NCBI GenBank assembly: GCA_031763025.1
Contig: JASSKH010000005.1
Location: forward strand, 16,272,128 to 16,336,127
Direction: 5' to 3'
DNA from: Macrocystis pyrifera
Lineage: Eukaryota; Sar; Phaeophyceae; Laminariales; Laminariaceae
Length of the DNA stretch: 64,000 nucleotides
Shown here piece after piece: positions 57,475 to 64,000 of this stretch; positions within the stretch are counted from its first letter, which is position 1; each line of letters starts with the position of its first letter. A program made the position numbers and the translations under genes. A model generated the notes under the pieces. It saw only the letters and a list, made by a program, of their open reading frames with translations, did not search any database and was not told the origin of the DNA.

Positions 57475-58004
57475 ATTGTATGATAATAAATCATGTTTCG
57501 TTTTGTACGTATATAGCGTCGCGAACCCAACCACTTACTACTTGCAACGACTTGCTTAATCACTGTCACTCATCACTCACACTCGCTAACCCCGAGTATG
57601 AGTTTTGGGCACATATTTCAGCGTTTGTTCTCTTATCAACAACCTCTTCTATCTAATGAATGTCATGGATGGATCCACCGGCTGCTCTCAGCTCTGTGCT
57701 GCTTGCTTCTTGCTGCTGCACAGCATCTATCTGATATATATATGATCAGCAGAAGGCACGCGCGGACATCAAGCAGAACAAAAACCTCTCAGCTTCCCCC
57801 TCCGTATGCGTACGGAAAACCGGACTCACATAACCAGATCTCTGAAACAAATTGCTTACGCCCCTGCCTCTCTGTACCCGTTACCAGCCCAGTATTACGA
57901 CGAGTAGTCGTCGACACTATTCATTACATTATATATATCATACCACACAAGCATGAGAGAAAAAAAACGGCCGAACAGAAAACGGGGATTATTGAGAATC
58001 AACA
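57475..58004. other. Intergenic, no gene recognised
   Basis: A 144-codon frame at 57598 has no recognisable domain and runs into repeats. Confidence 0.4.
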
Positions 58005-58190
58005 GTCAATGGGAATGGCTAACTGTTATTAACATTCCCATCAATGGGAATGGCTATTATTAATAATAGGTTTAGTTACTGCTGTAGTGATTCCTATTGA
58101 CACCCATTGTTGAGACAACACAACAACAAACAGCCAGTCGAATCAATGGGAATGACTCATAGTCATTCCATTCCTATTGAGTCGAATGAA
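58005..58190. repeat. Cluster of CAATGGGAATG direct and inverted repeats
   Basis: TCAATGGGAATG occurs near 58005, 58043 and 58144, with inverted forms CATTCC(C/T)AT(C/T) near 58034, 58167 and 58171. TATTAATAATA lies between. It could form cruciforms or bind a dimeric protein. Confidence 0.65.
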
Positions 58191-58193
58191 ATA

Positions 58194-58275
58194 CCAGTCT
58201 GATCGTAAATATAAGGGAGATTCTAATTTTAACAAAATATTGAAATGTACCTTATATTTATGGTCATACTGGCAG
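58194..58275. mobile_element. MITE-3 copy 2
   Basis: CCAGTCTGATCGTAAATATA on the left and, on the other strand at the right, CCAGTATGACCATAAATATA. A short version with an AT-rich loop. Confidence 0.7.
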
Positions 58276-59518
58276 GATGATTTTAGGGGTTTCCTTTAAA
58301 AATATATAATGTTCGTATTGGGAGATGGGGGGCCATGGCTTTTCTGGCCTAGTTTTGGTGCGGGGAGAGAGAGTAGAAGGTGACCACTACGAAGGATCGG
58401 GGAGAAGCTCAACCAGACGGAGAAGACACATACCTTGTCCAAATGCAAAATGGTGAGCTCGGGGGTGCTGTCTGCGTGTTCGTGTTCGAAATAGGCAGTT
58501 TGGTGACCCGAAGGAAGGAGATCGATCCGCAACACCCAGAATTGGATGACCAGAGATCTGGGGATTGAACGCTCAGCAGCTGGTGCTGTATTTTTTTGAC
58601 GACCGACCCTCTGCCGAAGCCCTGAGCCAGCGCAGGATCTCCATGACCCCCTAAGGTCGAGAGCCTACGTCCCTTATGCGCTCGCTGTACCTGCCATGAG
58701 CCGCTCTAGGCGCCTATAATTTTCGTACTCGACCCTTCTTTTCGTTGTTTTTTCGTGAGAGGTCTTCTCCCTCTTTCTCTCCCGTGTGTGCTACTGGAAC
58801 TTTTGGGCCTCTGAGCCTGCGATGTTGTTTTGTTGGGGAAAGCAAGAGGACGGTTGTGAACTCTAGCAGAGGCATCCCAGTCAGACAGTCGGAGGAGGAG
58901 CGCAGACATCGCACGCCACCACCACCACCGTCACTACCAATGCTTCCCTGTCTTTTTTTCACTGTCGTTCATCCATTCACCACCGCGGCCCTCTAGAGGC
59001 GTTCTCGGCCAGCACTGCCCTCCTCCTCTTGGTGCCGTTTATTGGCTGCTCTGGTGCCGAGGATTCTCAGCCGCTAAATAAAACTCTGGGGCATTGGCCA
59101 TTCTCCAACCGACATCCACCCGCTTTTTTTTTTTCCAAGTATATTTTCGCACATATTTTTTGTGACCTGGTATGTTGTATTTTTAGTCGAATAAAAAGCA
59201 GGCCGCAAATGCCGTCCCTCCCTGTCCATTTAGACGTATTCACGGAGCGACAACGTGATCGTAGCGCACAAGGACGCTGCAGAAGCGCAGAAGCGCAGCT
59301 GGAGCGTCTTGGTGGTTCCTCGTACTCGTATTATAGGGGGGTATCATCACGCACTTCCTATTATATAGATTAGTCTACGTTTAGTTTGCCTTCAGATCTG
59401 ATCTATTTTATTTACTGCTGTATCTGCTTTAAGCTGATGATAGCATGGAGGGTCCAGGTATAAACATACCCGGTACACATCCTGGTCTCCTCCGGATGCC
59501 TCCATGCACGTGCAAGAG
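58276..59518. other. Intergenic, no gene recognised
   Basis: A frame at 58380-58568 includes a donor-like GTGAGC (near 58452) but no family is recognised. T10 near 59123-59133. Confidence 0.4.
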
Positions 59519-59550
<32 letters not shown>

Positions 59551-59552
59551 AA
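59519..59552. repeat. CTG microsatellite (about 11 units)
   Basis: Pure CTG triplets; frames over it are Leu or Gln runs. Confidence 0.95.
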
Positions 59553-59636
59553 TGGAGTGGTGACGTTGCTGCAAGCGCTCCGTTCGTTCCCTTCGTTTTC
59601 GTTGCTTTGGCTGCAAAATCTGCAGGCTTCGATCCC

Positions 59637-59691
59637 TATCCATCCATCCATCCATCCATCCATCCATCCATCCATCCATCCATCCATCCAC
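59637..59691. repeat. TCCA tetranucleotide array
   Basis: About 13 units of CCAT/TCCA. Confidence 0.95.
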
Positions 59692-59816
59692 CCGTGCGTT
59701 GCGTTCCCTCCCCCTTTTTTCGTAAGGTCGATGATGACGAGGATGTTGATCATAAATGACGATGGTGATGATGGGGATGATGGTGTGTGCTCTTTTTTCG
59801 TCAAGTCGTTGTTTTG

Positions 59817-59915
59817 ACCCTTTTAGGTCTAACTGCAGTCAGTCCCGGTCTGTGAGACACAAACAACTCAAATTCCAGGTAGTTTGTCCCCGCAAGGGGA
59901 CTCCTGTGGTCCAGA
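59817..59915. mobile_element. MITE-2 copy 3, diverged
   Basis: CCCTTTTAGGTCTAACTGCA with GTCCCGG and ACACAAACA on the left. The right part TAGTTTGTCCCCGC with GGGGACTCC is its inverted partner. Confidence 0.65.
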
Positions 59916-62900
59916 AGCAGGAGTGCGGAATTTCTCCGCCCTCTCTCTCACGCGGGTCTGTTCTGTTCCGGCTTCCGGCCCACCCACCTTTGTTTTCTTT
60001 TTTCCTGAATCACACCCGCCAAGAATTAACCCTCCGTATACATATATGCGTACCGTACCGCTGTATACCCCCCCCCCCCGCGCGCGCGCGCCCTGATTCT
60101 CTCGTATATCCCGCCCTTCCCCTCCCGCTCTCTCGAGCAACAGGTCGGGGCATTTTTCAAGGATTAAATACTAATAATACCAGTACCAGGTACTTACTGC
60201 TGTACCAGCTCATATCGTACGTACGTACCTGGTATGTACTTGTGTGATAGTATAGGGTCGTGTTCTCGTTTCAAGCTGAAACTTGCCTCTATTTCCACAA
60301 CGCTCGTTTTTGAATCATCGGCGAATCTGCTCCTTGTACGCCTGTACTGCTCCTGTATGTATGTACGTATATACGTACGTACGTACTAGGAATTTACGAG
60401 ATGGAAGTGATTCCCTTTCCTTGTTTTTTTTTTTCTCTGACTTTGCGTGTTTGAATGCTCGCTGTCAATAAGTGGTTTCACCCTCGTATCAGACCTGGAA
60501 GCACTCACTCGAAGACGGAGACGAGCGGTCGCAAGCGAGCCTTGTGAGGTTGCCCAAAAACGAAAAGTTTTAGGAATCCGTCTCGGGTGTGAAAAAGCGA
60601 TACAAAATGTCGAACGTTGAAATCAAGTAAGAAAGAAATACCAGGTACGTATATGTCAGTAAGAAATTGAGGCTCGGCCGTTCACGAAAAATAAGGAATT
60701 CAATGCACGAAATGCAGATCAAACTAGCCGACGCGATAAGAAATGGCAACATAAGAAACAGGAGTAATCGACACCCACGCGAGATTAGAAACGAGGGCGA
60801 CTCGGAAACGCCGAGCGAAACGAGAATTGCGGACTACATCCCAGCACTACTGTTCCGTACAACACCCCATGGCGGCCTCCCATTTCAGTGTGGAGGGTGG
60901 AGGTTCGTGTCTGGGTTTTGCTTTTTCTTCATTTTTTCATTTTCGATCGAAAATATTCCAGCCGTTTCAGTTTGGTGGGAACTCTCTTCATTTTCCGAGG
61001 GGGACGCGGCCCGCCGCCGCCCCGCCTGATCGCAGCCCCAGCGAGGATCCGGCATCCTCCTTGCGTGACGACGGTTTCCAGGGCTTGGCTCGATGGCCTG
61101 GCCAAGTTGGCCGTTTCCAGCGAATTCATTGAATATACCTGTTTTTACGAGATTCTGGTATATCGGTGTGTCCAACATCGAAATGAACACAATTCTCGCT
61201 GAGCTTACAGAAAAGCCGAGGGGAAAGTGTTTTTGATAACTCACTGGGATAAGAAACCGCTTCGGTTGATCAGAGCCCTAAAATTTAGAAATGTTCCGTT
61301 TCAGAAACGCAGCGGTTGAAGAGAGCCCAGAGGAAGAGGGAAGGTCTCTTTTAGAAATACAGCTGGAGTGCGCCTACATATCGAGACATTAAATAAGCCT
61401 CCACGTCAAATTGACGTTTCTTAACTGAATAACGGGTACGATACCGGTATTATAGGTGCGAACGCAGGCAAGCAACCCTTACGTACTAGTATCATACTGG
61501 CAGCCCTGGCACTACCCCGGTGCGTATCATACGTTCAGCTATCATATGCATCATACCAGGTGCGAATATATATACCAGGTACCAGGTATGAGTTTACGTT
61601 GAGTACGTTCGTAGAAGCTTTTATTGTTGCTTTTGCCCATGTATTATTTGTTTCCCCCCTGTGTAAGTATGTGATGCATGCTTTCGTTTCCACCTCAAGG
61701 GTGCTGTTATGTTTATGTTTCTGTATTCGTACATGAACATATGTATAGTATCTGGTATTGTATTAAAATAGCCCAACTCGGTTCTGCAGTGTGGGGTCAA
61801 GGGTCCGGTATAAGGCTTCCTTCTCCCTGTGATTGACAGCGGCAGACACCACCTCTTTATTCCGCCTCTGTGTACCGACTGTAAAAGGGAGGGCTCATCA
61901 ATGCGAAGACCCGCGGGGCCGCTATGACTACCGTATAGCACGCAGGATAACAAAACCCCTCGGACGATTTGAGAGCTTGGTTTTCGCGACAACGGGGAGG
62001 GCGTACTAAGTACGACGAGCGATGCGTCTATATCTGTGCAACCAACCTTCTCGACGAAATATTTCCAAAGCCACCATTTTCGTTGTGTGTGTCCCCCATG
62101 TTCTCGAGGAAACGGGGTCTGATTTTTCGTCCCAGCTGTGTGTTGTCTTGAGTGTTATACGTAACACCTTCTGACCCGCGTATGCATGCACCAACACGTG
62201 CTAGACTAATCGATAATCATGCGTCCATGCATACACCTCTATTTGTACCCATGGTTACACCCCATCCGTGCATAGCTTGTACTCATTCGTGCATACCTGT
62301 ACCAGGTACCCTGGTGACGAGGAGAGTTACTGCTGTGCTGGCTTAATTCCGATATCCCAGCCGAGAGCCAGAGCCCAATTCAGGCCTGGTATAGTTTAGT
62401 AGTCCCGCCGCAGTTGGATCTCGTCTTGTAGGTTTAGCGAGCGTTGACACGTCGAGACTCCGTTTATATAAGCAGCATACAAGCAGAACCTGGTACATTT
62501 TCACAGCAGGTACCAACTATAATATAACGCTATGTTGTGTATATGGTGTTTGTACCCACATTAGGCCCACCAGGCAGGTACTGTTAGAAGAGTGCGGTGT
62601 TGCTTAGATTGGACTGCGGTACTGCTATCACTACGTAGAAGCAGACAGCATACCTGGTAGTTTTTATGGATGTAACGGAAGACCTGGGGCTTCTTTCTCC
62701 CTTTTGCACCTCCGCTTTTGTCAGAGGTGCGCGAGAAAGAAAGACACAAATAAACTGGCTGAGAACGTTGGGAAACAAGGAAGTACTTGGTAGCAAGTAA
62801 CGATTGAACCCCGCCCATGTCCCACGCCCCACCTCCCACCGACCTTTTACCAGCTTTCATCCGTTTGGCCCCATCTCCTGACCTATCAAAATACCAGACT

Positions 62901-63147
62901 ATGTCGGCGTGTACTGATGGTATACCAGGTACTGGTATACTTGGTACCATTTTTTTTATACCAGATCGTGTCCAGTATTTTTATCAAGTGCAGGCTGAAA
63001 TATTGCGAATACAAACACAAAGTACTGATGACGGTGCTGGGTATCTGGTATGTTCGAGTGCATCATGGTGCTGGTCTTGTGCACGATGTACTCCTGCACT
63101 CGCTGCCTCTTCGTCACCCCCGTTAGTTTTTTTTTTTTTGTGTTTAA
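59916..63147. other. Upstream region of the helicase exon
   Basis: C13 near 60067-60079, TACGTACGTAC runs near 60221 and 60370, and eight TACCAGGTA-type palindromes (60184, 60226, 60639, 61572, 61579, 62300, 62651, 62923). At 60607-60626 an ATG with a good context reads MSNVEI followed by GTAAGA and could be a first coding exon, but its phase does not join directly to 63484. RD copy 2 lies inside at 61925-62130. Confidence 0.45.
61925..62130 (+). repeat. Dispersed repeat RD, copy 2
   Basis: Partner of 42040-42250: ACCGTATAGCACGCAGGATA, GAGCGATGCGTCTAT and TTTTCGTTGTGTGTGTCCC. Confidence 0.6.
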
Positions 63148-63466
63148 CCTTCCCATCCCATCCCATACTGTCCCATCCAGTCCCATGACATCCCATCCCA
63201 TACTGTCCCATCCCGTCCGATGACATCCCATCCCACCCCATCCCATCCTATCCATTCCTGTCCCGTCCCATGATATCCCGTCCCGTCCGATCCCATCCCA
63301 TCCCATCCCATCCCATCCCATCCCATCCCATCCCATCCCATCCCATCCCATCCCATCCCATCCCATCCCATCCCATTCCATCCCATCCCACCCATCTCAC
63401 CATATCCATCCCACCCACCACTTATCCCATCGCACCCCATTCCACCCTCGCCCACCCCCACCGCCA
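63148..63466. repeat. CCCAT (TCCCA) minisatellite
   Basis: Pentanucleotide array, pure at about 63291-63376 and degenerate on both sides. Long frames across it (Pro/Ser/His or Trp/Asp/Gly repeats) are artefacts. It merges into a C15 tract and forms the 3' end of the intron before the helicase exon. Confidence 0.93.
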
Positions 63467-63483
63467 CCCCCCCCCCCCCCCAG

Positions 63484-63825
63484 GCTCTAAGTACGTCCCG
63501 CCGCACCTGAGGGGTGGTGGGGGCGAACCAGGACCGGCCCCGGGGGCCCAGCAGCAGCTCCCCCCGGGCCCCATCCCTGTGGTTCAGGGCAAGCGCCGGT
63601 CGGCGCTTGGGCCCCTAGACCCGGACAAGGCGGTGGTGGCGGAGGAGGCGGGTACGGCGGAGGAGGCGGGTACGGCGGAGGAGGCGGCGGTTACGATCGC
63701 GGTGGTGGGGGTTACGGTGGTGGCGGCGGGGGCGGGGGTTACAGCGGCGGCGGAGGAGGGGGGTACGACCGCGGGGGGGGGGGATATGGCGGCGGCGGCG
63801 GCGGGGGTGCCGGTGGAGGGCGGAA
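63484..63825 (+). CDS. DDX3: DDX3/Ded1-type DEAD-box RNA helicase, N-terminal exon (partial)
   Basis: Family role: ATP-dependent RNA unwinding during translation initiation. After acceptor CAG (63481-63483) the frame reads GSKYVPPHLRGGGGEPGPAP. YVPPHLRG is the conserved N-terminal motif of DDX3/Ded1/PL10 proteins (the eIF4E-binding motif in human DDX3). Further on, another register reads QGGGGGGGYGGGGGYGG and YDRGGGGYGG, an RGG-like glycine-rich region common in this family, up to a donor GTGAGT at 63826. The motif and the glycine-rich part are in different frames, so a tiny intron, a sequence error in a C or G run, or a different exon border must lie between about 63540 and 63640. The helicase core would follow beyond the window. 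Other RGG proteins with a similar motif are possible but less likely. Confidence 0.75.
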
Positions 63826-64000
63826 GTGAGTTCGCCGTCCTTTATTATTTGTCTTTGTTTGTTTGATTGTCATTGGTGGATTTCAACGTTAGGTAGAGTT
63901 GCTGTTGAGCTGGCGTAGGCCGAGAAGATTCACGGATTTGTTACGCATGTTTACAGACCTGGCTCCATACGTAGAGAATACACGGATGTACACGTGTCAG
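63826..64000 (+). other. Start of the intron after the helicase exon
   Basis: Begins GTGAGTTCGCC and runs T-rich to the window end; no further exon is seen. Confidence 0.6.

Noticed and set aside
62956-63506. Trp/Asp/Gly/Met-repeat frames on the minus strand
   Set aside because: Read-through of the CCCAT minisatellite; no domain and repeats in every frame.

Overview
The window looks like a repeat-rich, gene-poor stretch of a eukaryotic nuclear genome. Two host genes can be recognised, both on the + strand and both split by GT-AG introns: an ALKBH8-type gene (RRM plus AlkB-type 2-oxoglutarate/Fe(II) dioxygenase; six recognisable coding pieces from 26556 to 40549) and, at the right edge, the N-terminal exon of a DDX3/Ded1-type DEAD-box RNA helicase (63484-63825). 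Gene structure, LINE and Ty1/copia content, plant-like ALKBH8 layout (no fused methyltransferase) and large transposon-filled introns suit a large-genome protist or alga. A stramenopile such as a brown alga is my best guess, but this is inference only.

Layout. 1-4740: intergenic, with a tRNA-headed SINE, the first of nine copies of a ~110 bp hairpin MITE (MITE-1) and degenerate short repeats. 4741-11100: a fossil Ty1/copia element on the minus strand between GC-rich blocks that share an inverted motif. 11130-15400: an old Harbinger-like fragment, then a 3' LINE fragment and a 5'-truncated LINE. 15400-26500: no gene recognised; dispersed and tandem repeats, MITEs and poly-C-ended elements. 26556-40549: the ALKBH8 gene, whose introns hold a TIR element with TA flanks, a Harbinger-like element with TAA target duplications, MITEs, a poly-C-ended element and microsatellites. 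40550-63480: no gene recognised; two SINE families, MITEs, long direct repeats, a ~400 bp ATT array and a CCCAT minisatellite. 63484-64000: DDX3/Ded1 exon and the start of its intron.

Most notable patterns. (1) Five of the seven recognised exons with a visible acceptor have a run of 9 or more C within about 55 bases upstream of the 3' splice site; in one case the run is the end of a mobile poly-C-ended element. (2) The odd palindrome TACCAGGTA/TACCTGGTA occurs exactly at least 24 times, against about 0.5 expected, and clusters in 51-63 kb. (3) Several apparently non-autonomous repeat families can be defined from this window alone by comparing their copies: MITE-1, MITE-2, MITE-3, SINE-1, SINE-2, a Harbinger-like family and a poly-C-ended family.

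The ALKBH8 reading frame joins in phase across every proposed junction and carries the iron and 2-oxoglutarate ligand motifs. The helicase exon needs a change of reading frame between its motif part and its glycine-rich part, so its exact structure is unsettled. All repeat boundaries were judged by eye from pairwise copies.
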